DNA from: Centropus unirufus
Lineage: Eukaryota; Chordata; Aves; Cuculiformes; Centropidae
Assembly: GCA_013397695.1 (NCBI GenBank)
Contig: VYZI01000085.1
Coordinates: 2,439,482 to 2,503,481, forward strand
DNA length: 64,000 nt
Direction: 5' to 3'
The position numbers and the translations under genes are program-made. Below, one piece after another: positions 1-9,414 of this stretch. Numbering within the stretch: the first letter of the stretch is position 1; every line of letters begins with the position of its first letter. The notes beneath the pieces were generated by a model. That model worked only from the letters and a program-made list of their open reading frames with translations. It searched no databases and was not told the DNA's origin.

Positions 1-154
1 CACTTGAGGCGAAGCCCCACCATGGAACAAGCCGTACAAACCGCTTCAGCCCACTTGCCTACTCCAGCACCGGTTGGAAGGAGGAGTCCTGTACCAGCTA
101 GACCTTTGGTGTCCGCCAGCCAAAAATCGCTAGAGAATCAAGAGCACAGACGAG
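1..154 (+). CDS. LSM14A: LSM14A exon (partial at window edge), Ser/Pro-rich linker
   Basis: Read in frame 1 it gives HLRRSPTMEQAVQTASAHLP and continues through PVGRRSPVPARP to NQEHRR. It ends in phase 1 (one G) at a GTAGCT donor beginning at 155. The exon's 5' end is off the window. This is the low-complexity linker between the LSm domain and the FDF region. Confidence 0.88.
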
Positions 155-3100
155 GTAGCTTTGGGTGATTCTCGTATGGTTTATTTTCTTCCATACACCT
201 GCAAAGTCCTCTGATGAAGGGTAATGCATAGGAGTGTTCCTGCAGTCCATTACTGGTAGGCTGGTCAGCAGAGACCTGGATTGTATGTATTTGTTCTGAA
301 GTCAAGCATATAGTCTAAATTATTTTCTTTTTATGAAATTAAACTTTTGGGTTTCTCTTAAGCTTGGATTTTTAAAAAATCTGGGCTATATAACTTTATA
401 CAAAAATATGATCAAAAATAACTGAATTGGATAAACAAATAATTTTTTTATTTCCAACTTTAGCTGAAGCACACAAGGTTTCAAGATCAGAAAATGAACT
501 CAGAAATGAAAACAAACGACAAAGTGGTAAATCTTGTTTTGAGAAATAGCTATCATTGCTTTCAGACTTCATTAGGGTTTTAAAAAGTCTGCTAAAATAA
601 AGTGTTGTCTATAGTTTGTGAAGTGCCATGATGTGCCTTTCTAATGTCCAGGCATGTTGTCATTCAGATTACAGTAATAAAGAACTGTTTCTAGTGGACA
701 ACATTAATTTAGCATTGGGCAGAATAACATAAGCACAAAAAGTCAAAGTTAGAAAACCTCTTCTGGCTGCTCTGTGTGTTGAGTGGTTTGAATCAAAACA
801 CAGAACCCAGCAGTATTAATGGATTTATAAACAAAATAGCATGAAATAAAACCTGTTAACCTTTCCGTGAAAATATTTGACTGAAAAGTCAAAGTGCAAG
901 TTGCTCTGAAGGGACTTCTGACAACAGAAGTGCAGGGAGAGGATGCATAAATCGCCCACCTGTTACCTCAAGAATTAAAACCCAAAGCAATCAGAAAAAA
1001 TCCTTCCCAAAAGACCAACCATCCCCACTGCCCTTAACGGAAAACTGTTCCACTAAACCAAATTTCCGTCTTTTCAGTTCCAGGTGCACCTTCAGCACGG
1101 AGAGGCCGTGGAGGCCACAGAGGAGGCCGAGGAAGATTTGGTATTAGGAGGGACGGTCCAATGAAATTTGAGAAGGACTTCGACTTTGAAAGTGCAAATG
1201 CACAATTCAACAAGGAGGAAATTGATAGAGAATTTCATAATAAACTTAAGCTAAAAGGTAAACCAATCTTCTGTTTTGATTTAAGAATGGAAAAATTGTT
1301 TCTTGCTGTTAGAATGCTGCCTTGGAGAACATCTTTTAAAAGGCTTATTGCACTGAGTCTTGTTGGTGGTCATTAAAAAAACATAATAAATATCAATGAA
1401 CAAGTGAACTGGAAATCATCTATTTAATAGTTGAATCGGTATTTTGAGTTTTTAAAGGATTTTAACCAGCAAATATCATGCATCATGTTCTAATGACTCT
1501 GTTGGTTAAAAATGCAGATTACTTGGGCAGAAGTCCCAGATGAGAAGCTGAAATGAAAGAAAACCAGTATTTTATGTTTTCAATTATTAATGGGCTAAAA
1601 GCAATCACAAAAACATGAGTTTGGAATCAGAACAAGACTTTCAATTTAACAAAGCTTCTGTCATTTCTTTGCTTTTACCCTTTTCCAAAGAGACACAGGA
1701 ATCGTTCAGACCCAGTACTGCCAGCACTTCTGTTGTGTTTTCTAGCAGGCTTGTGTTTTAATTACCTCATTCTCATTCTCTCGTGACCAGCCACCTGCTC
1801 GGTACGCTGCTGCTGCTATTTTTGGACAAAACTGGTACAGGTTAATATAGGCAGCTCCTATTTCAGTAAAGGGTTCAGTGAAAGCTGGGAAACAAAAGGT
1901 AGGGATAAATGGTCAGATTTCAGTATAGAGCAGAACCACCAGTAGAGTCCCATAGGATTTGTTCTCTAGGGCTTTGGTCTTTCTGGATCATTTTTAAATG
2001 AGTTGACAGTTTGCTGTTGATACTAATTTTTTTCAGAATAATAAAGAGGAGAGGAAAGCTAAGCATAAAGAACCGTGGAAGTGTTTTATGAGGCAGTGGT
2101 AATTGTGTGTTGTGGAAAGGTTATTGTGGCCTTTCAGTACCTAAAGGGGACTGAAAAGAATGATGGAAAGGGGCTCTTTATCAGGGAGTATAGTGATAGG
2201 ACATGGGGTAATGATTTTAGACTAAAAGAGGGGAGATTTAGTTTAGATACAAGGAAGAAATTTTTTTGTGCTGAGGGTGGTGAAACACTGGCACAGGTTG
2301 CCCAGAGTGATGGTAAAGCTTCATCCCCGAAAACGTTCAACCATCAGCTGCTTTCTCAGTAGCAGTCAAAACGGTAAGCTGAACTTCAGGCATTGTTAGG
2401 AAAGAAATTTAAAATCTGTTGGTATTTTTTGAATGCTGACCCCATGTCTCAAGTTAACAGCAATGCCAAAAGACAAAGGAAAAGGGTAGCAAGGATAAGC
2501 AAAAATATGGAATGTTTTATGTGGGGAATGGCTGATTGAAGCTTTTATTCTGGTAAGGAGGCAACTAGGAAGTTATCAAAAAAGGTGACAGAATCCATCT
2601 GACTACTTTTTTTTTGTTAATTAAATCCGCAGAGAGTATAGAGGATATCAAGCCTCCAGACAGCAACAGCAAAACATCCTGATTTGTGGAAGTCTGTTTG
2701 AAACACATTGCAGTTTGGAGGGGATTTGGGTTTTTTTGAGCATTCTGTGTAGCTTGTCTGTCTGTGAATAGGTTGGCAGTGCTGTTGTGTTTTGTATGAT
2801 GGTGTGCAAGGCGTCTGTTTATTTTCCAGAAGATAAGCTTGAGAAACCAGAGAAGCCTGTAAATGGAGAGGACAAAGGTGACTCAGGTGTTGATACCCAA
2901 AATAGTGAAGGGAATGCGGATGAGGAAGACCCGCTTGGGCCCAACTGCTACTACGACAAAACCAAATCCTTCTTTGATAACATCTCCTGTGATGACAATA
3001 GGTATGACCTGTAAGGGGAAGCTTGTTAGAATCCTTGGGAGGTGTGTGTGGCATAGGACAGCAGTGGTCAACACAGTCAACCCTAAGGCAAAAGAGAATG

Positions 3101-5796
3101 AAGCTTATTTCTATGTGCAGTGGGCAGCCACGATTATGAAGCATGCTATTTCCTTGTGGGCAAGTGAAGTATATTAATAGGGAGACATTTTTAAGTGTTC
3201 AAGAATCATGCTTCCAGTTAGTGTACCTATTCTGGAATCTCCAGATCTACTGACCTGGGGGTTTTATTTTGTTTTGCTACTGAATTACCCCTTCAATTAA
3301 ATAACTCCGCTTTGGAAATGAGCTGTCTAGGCCAGTAGTGGTGTTTGAATGGGAAGATAGCATGTCAGGAGAATTAAAGCTTATTTTTCGCTGTTGCTTT
3401 TTTAATAGATGAGATGATGTGAATTGCTGACCTGGTTTGAATTGGGGGATTGTTTTGTTGTACTGACACCTGGAGCAAAAAAAAAAAAACCAAAACATCA
3501 TGTTGCTTGTTTAAATTGCAGACAGCTTTTATTTCTTGGCTTTATTATATTATTTGGTATCTTTCTGTATGGGAAACTCTAACAGCATTATTAATATCAT
3601 TAATGATACTGTAGCATATCCCTTTTGAGTTAAATGAATCTTGGGAGGCATGTAGTTCCTTGCAGGAAGGGGTAGTGTGGAGACTTACACTGTGATCACT
3701 GTATCATTAATTTCATGGGCTTCCTGGTGCTTTTAATTGAGCCCAGCGACCTTCCTTCTGAAGTGTACTACAAAACTGTCTGTTCCTTTTGTGTGGCAGA
3801 GAACGGCGACCCACTTGGGCTGAGGAGAGACGATTAAATGCTGAGACCTTTGGGATACCACTGCGTCCCAATCGTGGTCGTGGAGGGTTCAGAGGCAGAG
3901 GGGCGATTGGCTTCCGAGGTGGAAGAGGACGAGGAGGTGGAAGAGGTGGCTTTACTGCCCCCCGAGGATTTCGTGGTGGATTCAGAGGTGGTCGTGGAGG
4001 CAGGGAGTTTGCCGACTTTGAGTATAGGGTAAAGTATATTTATCTTCCATGAACTGATCCACTGTTCTTGGTGGTAAAGAATACCTGCTGTTAGGTTGGA
4101 TGTTGAATTTCTTGACTAGGTTCTTGCAGGTACTCTGAGCTACTTTAATGGAAGTACGTTAGTGCCCACGTTTTAGTCGCGTGGCATCATTTTGCAGTCA
4201 GCAGTAACCAAAGTAAAACCTGCCTTTGTCCATGTGCTCTGAATGTTTGTTCTGTAGCTGGAACTGGGGGTGGGGGAAGAAGTACCAAGTTCTGAAAATT
4301 TAATACAAGTGCTAGAAACGCGAATCAAAACCATTTTCTAAGTGACAGACTAAGAGGAAGTAATTTGACTGGTGTGCAACAAACTTTTTCAAATTCCTTG
4401 TGAATTAGTTGGCACAAATCCTGTAGGTATATACAGTCCTATATAACCCCTGAAATGGAGTAACTGAAGCTGCTGAAGCATAGCAATGGCCATTTGCAAA
4501 AAGGGGGGGTCAAGTGTTTGAACTCTGTAAGGTCCTGTTACACGCTTGAGTTCTTAAACTATCTGGTAGCTGTTGGGAAAGCTAAGGCAGGAGTGGCTTT
4601 GTCTGCCAGCCATTCAGCAAAGGAACTGTGTGAGGCAGGGCATAAGTGTTGAAAGAAAAAGGTCCCTGGTGTAAGAAAAGTGGCTTTAAAAGATGTAAGT
4701 AATACTTCTACATTTTTAGTAAAATATGAACAAAGCCTGAAGTTCCTTCTACTGTTACGCACAAGCCACTGTGTAGGCCGTAACCTGATGCACAAACACA
4801 CTTCCATCATCGTGTAAGTGTAGGAATAGTAATTTGTTTTGCAAGAGCAGTGATGGTTAAAAAGTAGAATCTTCCTTTGCAGAACAGTTAGGCAATTTGT
4901 TGATTTTGTAACTCCTTGCATCCTTTTCTCTGTTTCCTGTTGAAGGCCTTGACTTTTTCCTGCCACCTGTTCAGAGGAAGGGCAAAGTAGTTGTCAGCCC
5001 TGGCTAGTGCAGCAGTGTGTTCTGTGCTAGTCGTGTCACAGGGAAGCAGCATAGGTTTGCCTCTTCAAGGAAGCTCATTATTCACACAGATTATGTAAAT
5101 CAGCAGAGCTCAGTTTCTTGCAGACCCAAAATCTTTTAACAATTTTGGTACAAGCTGGTTTTCATGGCACTAAGTGTGTGTATTCAGCTCAAATGCTGCC
5201 TTGTTAAGGAACAGCAGTAATTGTGGCACACAGTTCTGAATCATTAACAAATACAATGAACCAGATCAGTGGAAATAAATGCAGGCTTTTACAGTTCTGA
5301 CTGAGGCAGAACTTTCTCTGGCCGTTCACTGCAAGAGCAGTTAGAGCTTTGCAACACAAAATCTTTCTATTTGAAGACTTAAATATATGTAACGGGAAAA
5401 AGAAGGGGGGAGCCTTTTTTCATCGCAGAAGGTTTGAGTGTTCCTCATATTCCTTAAGCAGTTTGCAGCAATGAGTCCTGTGATTAAAAGGAAGTTTTGG
5501 TAGCTGAGCATGAGTTGAACTGAAGAGTTGAAGTATCAAAGATTTTAATTTCTGAAGGAAAGACTTTCTTGAATGAGAAAGAGGCAGTGTGAAGGGTGAG
5601 GGTCTGTGCCACACATTCCAGCCTGGGTGTGTTGTGACCAGGCACCAGCCTGGTTGAACAGGGTGGGCTCTGTTCCGACAGGGGCCTTCACATCACTGAG
5701 TGCTGTTGTTCGGATTAATTTCCAGTTGTGGTTTTGAAAAACTAATTTTCTTTGTGCTTTTGTTCCCTCTAGAAAGACAACAAAGTTGCTGCATAG
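1..5796 (+). CDS. LSM14A: LSM14A, C-terminal 273 residues (gene level, 6 exons; 5' part outside window)
   Basis: LSM14A (RAP55A) is a cytoplasmic mRNA-binding translational repressor of P-bodies and stress granules that binds the helicase DDX6. Coding exons are 1-154, 464-526, 1078-1257, 2830-3001, 3800-4028 and 5773-5796. All junctions are GT-AG and phases are continuous (1, 1, 1, 2, 0). Visible in order: a Ser/Pro-rich linker, a first RGG-like stretch (RRGRGGHRGGRGRFG), the FDF motif (KFEKDFDFESANAQFNKEE), an acidic linker, the FFD box (YDKTKSFFDNIS), the TFG box (EERRLNAETFGIP), a Gly/Arg-rich RGG tail and a terminal KDNKVAA. The N-terminal LSm domain lies left of the window. LSM14B was considered, but the linker and the KDNKVAA end fit LSM14A better. 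Nothing looks broken. Confidence 0.95.
155..463 (+). other. LSM14A intron
   Basis: AT-rich intron of 309 bases with GT and AG ends and a T-rich stretch before the acceptor. I see no further feature in it. Confidence 0.8.
464..526 (+). CDS. LSM14A: LSM14A exon, AEAHKVSRSENELRNENKRQS
   Basis: A 63-base exon. The acceptor TAG is at 461-463 after a T-rich tract, and the donor GTAAAT follows 526. It enters and leaves in phase 1 and completes the Ala codon opened by the previous exon. It encodes a basic/polar piece of linker. Confidence 0.88.
527..1077 (+). other. LSM14A intron
   Basis: AT-rich intron sequence with stops in all frames. It has a pyrimidine tract (TTTCCGTCTTTTCAG) at its 3' end. 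Nothing else was recognised. Confidence 0.8.
1078..1257 (+). CDS. LSM14A: LSM14A exon, first RGG stretch and FDF motif
   Basis: The acceptor TTTTCAG ends at 1077 and the donor GTAAAC begins at 1258. It encodes VPGAPSARRGRGGHRGG, RFGIRRDGPMKFEK, then the DFDFESANAQFNKEEIDREF helix region, which is the known DDX6-binding segment of the family. It runs 180 bases, phase 1 to 1. Reading through the donor into the intron stops at 1374. Confidence 0.95.
1258..2829 (+). other. LSM14A intron carrying a CR1 fragment
   Basis: A 1.6-kb intron whose only recognisable content is the CR1 LINE 3' fragment at about 2115-2345. The remainder is AT-rich and non-coding. Confidence 0.8.
2115..2345 (+). repeat. 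CR1 LINE 3' fragment (sense to LSM14A)
   Basis: The stretch starting TATTGTGGCCTTTCAGTACC and running past the GGTTGCCCAGAGTGATGG box has the wording of the 3' end of avian CR1 elements. The translation still resembles the CR1 ORF2 C-terminus: QYLKG, then KGLFIREYSDRTWGNDFRLK, EGRFSLDTRKKFF and a degraded tail. It is truncated at its 5' end, as most CR1 copies are, and lacks a clear terminal octamer repeat. The frame is an old transposon remnant, not a gene. Confidence 0.85.
2830..3001 (+). CDS. LSM14A: LSM14A exon, acidic linker and FFD box
   Basis: The acceptor CAG is at 2827-2829 and the donor GTATGA follows 3001. The translation runs EDKLEKPEKPVNGEDKGDSG, then NADEEDPLGPNCYYDKTKSF and FDNISCDDNR. 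The YDKTKSFFDNIS part is the conserved FFD box. It is 172 bases long, phase 1 to 2. Confidence 0.95.
3002..3799 (+). other. LSM14A intron
   Basis: Non-coding intron with an A-rich run near 3477-3490 that leaves an antisense open stretch of no protein character. The acceptor is preceded by a TGTTCCTTTTGTGTGG tract. Confidence 0.8.
3800..4028 (+). CDS. LSM14A: LSM14A exon, TFG box and RGG tail
   Basis: The acceptor CAG is at 3797-3799 and the donor GTAAAG follows 4028. It encodes ERRPTWAEERRLNAETFGIP (TFG box) followed by repeated RGRGG, FRGRG, GGRGRGG and FRGGFRGG units, ending GREFADFEYR. RGG tails of this family bind RNA and are arginine-methylated. If the intron were retained, translation would add VKYIYLP and stop at 4052. 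Confidence 0.95.
4029..5772 (+). other. LSM14A last intron
   Basis: A 1.7-kb intron between the RGG-tail exon and the seven-codon last exon. It contains stops in all frames. I looked for an alternative terminal exon (KTTAFGP type) and for snoRNA boxes and found none I could defend. Confidence 0.75.
5773..5796 (+). CDS. LSM14A: LSM14A terminal coding exon, KDNKVAA stop
   Basis: The acceptor CCCTCTAG ends at 5772. The exon then gives seven residues (KDNKVAA) and TAG at 5794-5796, in phase 0 with the preceding FEYR. This matches the C-terminus I recall for one human LSM14A isoform. I could not find the alternative KTTAFGP ending in the window. Confidence 0.88.
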   Translation, partial: KDNKVAA

Positions 5797-6415
5797 TCTA
5801 CAAGGAAGCTGAGGCCGGGTGAGCATCCAGACCTTCTTGATCCAGAGAATTAGTTTCGATTTCTGCAAAGAATGAAGTTAATTTGCTGTACACTTGTCAC
5901 CAGCACTGGGATTTAACTATTTAATTTCAAAGGGGTGTAATGCAGTTACTTTTGAAAAATGGCCATCTTTGAAACCCGTGAGCATTAAATATATTTGAGA
6001 CAGAAGGATAAGTAATTTCTTATGTATAGTTAATTATAAAGCAGTACTTCGATGGATTTAAGTATTTTTTCATCACTGAAAGGATTTTTCTTATTACTAA
6101 ACTGTATTTGATAATTGCTTCGAGCTGTAAGGACAATTGTATGCAGAAGGCCGTCGATACTGTGAGTGTTTTGATCCACTGAAGGTTGTTTTTTGGGAAT
6201 CCTGTAATATCCCTTTGGAGATAGTTGTACTTTTATCAACTAGGGTGCTGGACAGTAGGGAATTTGCTTTGTCAGTCAGATATGTACACACAGTAAATAC
6301 TGTTTCTTAGGCAAAGGAAACTTTTTATATAGTTGTAAAATTCCATTATATCCCATTGCCAAAGAAACACGACAAACTTTGTATAGCTGTATAAAAAGCA
6401 ACTAATTTTTTAAAG

Positions 6416-6421
6416 AATAAA
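6416..6421 (+). terminator. LSM14A proximal polyadenylation signal AATAAA
   Basis: A canonical hexamer in an AT-rich context, followed within about 30 bases by a TGTGTT element. Assignment to LSM14A follows from position and strand. Confidence 0.6.
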
Positions 6422-7073
6422 CATTTTTAAGTCGGCAAACATACTGTGTTATTGCAGAAGTTGAGAGGCTGAAGAACACTGAATTAGTTGGGTTTTTTCT
6501 TTAGCAGCTTTTCAGGCTTAAAGGTTTGATTTTTATATTTGGACTGTAATGAGGATTTGACAATGTTCTTCCATGGCGTGGAACTGGATATGGATACACT
6601 CTGCACTTCTCCTGCGAGTGGGATTTTGTAGGTTCTGGCATATCACAGGAATTGACCAAATTAAGGAGGTATTTTCAAATAAGGAGAGAAGAAATTTTTT
6701 CGTATGTCAAAATTTGCAATTAATTTTACTTAGTGATAATTATTAACTTTTTTAATAATGGACCAGGCAGGCGAGTTTGTGGTTCTCCTGGAGTGCCTGG
6801 GACAAACGTGCGTCTCCATTTGTCAATCCTTGCGATGTTAACTTTGTTGTAATACCTGTAGACATAAGCGATTTAAAGAATTCTTAGTGTTTGAAGTTGT
6901 TTGCGTTTTGATAGCCCATAGCTCGGAGACATTGCAGCTCTGGTTCTTGGCCCGGGCAGTCATGGACGCCAGAGGCTGGACTCTGCCAGGGCGGAGTGAC
7001 TTGTCAGTAGGCTCAACATGCCAGAGCGGAAACCTGGTCACTTGTGTCTGTATTTGTATATGAAGGCCACAGG

Positions 7074-7079
7074 AATAAA
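7074..7079 (+). terminator. LSM14A distal polyadenylation signal AATAAA
   Basis: A canonical hexamer in AGGAATAAAGGG. From about 7125 it is followed by a T-rich then strongly GT-rich downstream element (TTTGTGTGCAG, GTGGTGGTAAAGGTGTG), as expected at a strong cleavage site. Confidence 0.6.
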
Positions 7080-7339
7080 GGGATCCAAAGATTAAAACCT
7101 TTTCATCTAATTGGCTGATTTATCTTCTTTTTTTCAATTTGTGTGCAGTGTTAAGTGGTGGTAAAGGTGTGATGGGAAAATGTGATTAATGGGAATAGTG
7201 AACAGTGGGTGAAAGTGTCTTGGGCTCTTTTGTCCCTGGTTTCCTTCCCAAGCTCTAGCCGTGGTCCCCTAGAAGGGAGTTGGTGGTTGGTCCATGTTTT
7301 TGCGTATTCCCCTCGGGATGCTGTGGGATCCCCCCCTCC

Positions 7340-7720
7340 TGGCTGTGGAGAGGGGCAGAGGCGCTCAGCCACCGCGGGGCGGGCTGTGACAGCGCCGTGG
7401 GGCGGCTCGGTGGGCGGGGACTGGGGCGGGGTGGGGGCGGGGCTCCGTGAGCGACGGGCGGGAGAAGCCAATGGCGGAGCGGGGCAGTGACAGGGAGCAA
7501 CCAATAGGCACGCGGGGCGGGCCCTGCCCGTCAGCCCTCGCGCGGGAACAGCGCCAGCCCCGCCATGTCGGTTGCGTTCGTGCCGGAGCGGCTGCGCGGG
7601 AAGGCGGAGGTGAACCAGGAGACGCTGCAGCGGGTGAGCGCGGGCAGGAGAACCCGCGGCGGGAGAGGGGGGGAAGACAGGGGTCCGCACTGACAGCGGG
7701 CCCTGCTGGGAGGCAGGCGG
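7340..7720 (+). promoter_or_regulatory. SS18L2 CpG-island promoter with GC boxes and CCAAT boxes
   Basis: A sharp rise in G+C and CpG around the SS18L2 first exon. GC boxes (GGGCGG core) lie at 7399-7405, 7412-7419, 7423-7431 and 7433-7442. CCAAT boxes lie at 7468-7472 and 7501-7505, 60-100 bases before the ATG. No TATA box is seen, so a dispersed housekeeping start is likely. The G-runs at 7398-7442 could also form a G-quadruplex on the plus strand. Long open frames here on both strands are by-products of base composition. Confidence 0.8.
7565..7633 (+). CDS. SS18L2: SS18L2 exon 1 (start codon)
   Basis: Twenty-three codons, MSVAFVPERL to QETLQR, ending in phase 0 at a GTGAGC donor. The ATG sits in CCCCGCCATGT, a reasonable Kozak context. 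Confidence 0.95.
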
Positions 7721-8086
7721 GGAGGGGAGCGGTGAGGGGGTGAGGGGCAGTCTGTGAGGCAGCTTCTGTGCGGCAGCTGCTGGAGGAGAACGACCAGCTG
7801 ATCCGGTGCATCGTGGAGTACCAAAGCAAGGGCCGTGCCACCGACTGCGTGCAGTGAGTACACCCCGTGTGCCCCGCTTCGTTATTTTCATAGCATGCCC
7901 TTCCTTCCCCCCACAGCAGATGCTGGTCGGATCAGAAGCGGCCGCTGAAGTGGGGGCAGTTTGCCCAGAGAACAACACGTTGTCTCCTCCTCTCGCAGGT
8001 ACCAGCACATCCTGCATAGAAACCTCATCTATTTGGCTACGATCGCGGATGCGATGCCGCCCAGCGCACAGAAGCCCGCGGACTGA
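7565..8086 (+). CDS. SS18L2: SS18L2, SS18-like protein 2 (complete, 3 exons, 77 aa)
   Basis: A small protein consisting almost entirely of the SNH (SSXT) domain shared with SS18/SYT and SS18L1/CREST. In those relatives the domain contacts BRM/BRG1 of BAF chromatin remodellers; SS18L2's own role is poorly known. Exons 7565-7633, 7777-7853 and 7999-8086 join in phases 0 and 2 at GT-AG sites. The protein begins MSVAFVPERLRGKAEVNQET, has the core LQRLLEENDQLIRCIVEYQS and ends YQHILHRNLIYLATIADAMP, PSAQKPAD. Its length equals the human protein (77 aa). The start has G at -3 (GCCATGT) and lies in a CpG island. It lacks the Q/P/G/Y-rich tail of SS18. Introns, frame and promoter are intact, so it is not a retrocopy. 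Confidence 0.96.
7777..7853 (+). CDS. SS18L2: SS18L2 exon 2
   Basis: Acceptor GCGGCAG at 7776, donor GTGAGT after 7853. It encodes LLEENDQLIRCIVEYQSKGR and ATDCV plus two bases of Gln. The introns on either side are only about 145 bases long. Confidence 0.95.
7999..8086 (+). CDS. SS18L2: SS18L2 exon 3 (stop codon)
   Basis: Acceptor CTCTCGCAG ends at 7998. It completes the Gln codon and encodes YQHILHRNLIYLATIADAMP then PSAQKPAD and TGA at 8084-8086. Confidence 0.95.
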
Positions 8087-9310
8087 CCGCGCACGCCTGG
8101 ACCGAGCAGCGATGCTTTCAGAGATACTTTAGTTTAGCCCCGCTTTGTGAGCTGAGAAGGTGCGGTCTTGAAAGGCAGGTAAAGGTCAGCCGTACATCTG
8201 ATAAAAGCATGGATGTAGATTCAAATGTAGTATTTGGCTGGGGTTTCCCTCATTACTGTAAGCAGTACTTAAGGGTGATAACTATTTGATCACACTTTTT
8301 TGGCCCCATGGGAACACTCCATGTGGTACTGATGCACCTCTGTAAGTAGCCTGGTTGTTAGCACCGCAGTGAGGCCTCTGGACTGAGGCTGTTCCCTGAC
8401 CAGGGCTTTGCAGTTACAGGGCAAGAGTTACCTTTGACACCTTCTCTCTGCCTCTGGCAGGGCAGGGCAGTCACAGGTTCCCATAGATAACACAGCAAGT
8501 TGTTGTGTTTTGTTTCATGGGAATTGCGCTTAACATTAAAGCTGCTCTTTGTAAATGGTATTCTGTGTTAATGTAACACGTTAACAAAGGAGCAGCTCGG
8601 TGACTGAGGGAAACAAATGTTGACTTCTCTAGGAAAACTGGGACTGTTGTGTAACTTGGAGCAATTAAGTGCAAAGGAGAACACGAGCTTTTATTTCAGT
8701 GAGGGAGGGCTGTGTGTTTGCCCCAGTTGTGTCAAGACTTCTTTTTTGCTTGAAATGCTCTGTACTGCAGACTGTAAACAAGTAAATTCTTGCGTAACCA
8801 ACATGGATTCAGATGCTTCTTGGGTACTTCTCGGCAGTTGTGGTCAGCTGTTCTGCACTCTCTGGATCGTGCATTTCAGGGGCACTGTTGACAAGAGCTA
8901 AGCTACGGGCCTGGGTACTGGTTCTAGTGGGAGGGTAGTTAACTCTCCACCCATGAAAGCTATTTTCTCTGGGACTGAGTGGTAAGAATTCAGGTCACTT
9001 GGTTACTCTGCACTGCTAATTCAGAGCCTGTGCCGAGGCCTCTTCTGTGTCATTCCTCCACGCAATCTGAAGTAGCAGCGTCAGAGGCTTGAGCTTGTAC
9101 CTTACATAATATTTGTTTTCATGTGCTGAGGCAGTAAGTAGGCAGTTGACAATGTTCAAACTGTTAAATAATCCCATGTTAATGAAATAAGATTTCTGTT
9201 TACAAACCAAAGTTACAGTTTAAGGTGCTGCTCATTTTCAGCAAGGTGCATATTTTCAACAGGTATGACCTAGTAAATGTGTATCTTTAATAAAGCAAAT
9301 AGTGTAAATA
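8087..9310 (+). other. SS18L2 3'UTR (likely extent)
   Basis: No coding signal. An ATTAAA variant near 8534 could give a short 3'UTR of about 0.45 kb. The canonical AATAAA at 9289-9294 would give about 1.2 kb. The end is uncertain because the region also faces the 3' end of the convergent GARRE1 gene. Confidence 0.5.
9289..9294 (+). terminator. candidate SS18L2 polyadenylation signal AATAAA
   Basis: Canonical hexamer in CTTTAATAAAGC, the first one downstream of SS18L2 on its strand. Assignment is by position only. Confidence 0.5.
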
Positions 9311-9414
9311 CTTTTACAGAAGCTTTAAAATACAAAATGTACAGTTCCAGTTCCGAAGTGTTCACTATTCACACAAAGCACTGCGATCGGGGAAGTTAAC
9401 CAAGCACCAAACCC

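Larger units (their letters stand above)
5797..7079 (+). other. LSM14A 3'UTR (likely extent)
   Basis: AT-rich sequence with no coding potential after the TAG stop. It has two good AATAAA signals, at 6416-6421 and 7074-7079, so a short (about 0.65 kb) and a long (about 1.3 kb) UTR are both plausible. The long form would end less than 500 bases from the SS18L2 start codon. Confidence 0.7.

Noticed and set aside
2617..3144. A 175-codon minus-strand open frame at the LSM14A FFD exon.
   Set aside because: It is antisense to a confirmed exon and its flanking introns, with no protein family resemblance.
7151..8132. Several long open frames on both strands around the CpG island, up to 288 codons antisense to SS18L2.
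   Set aside because: They follow from high G+C (few stops), are Pro/Ala/Arg/Ser-rich, overlap the real SS18L2 exons and ignore its splice sites.
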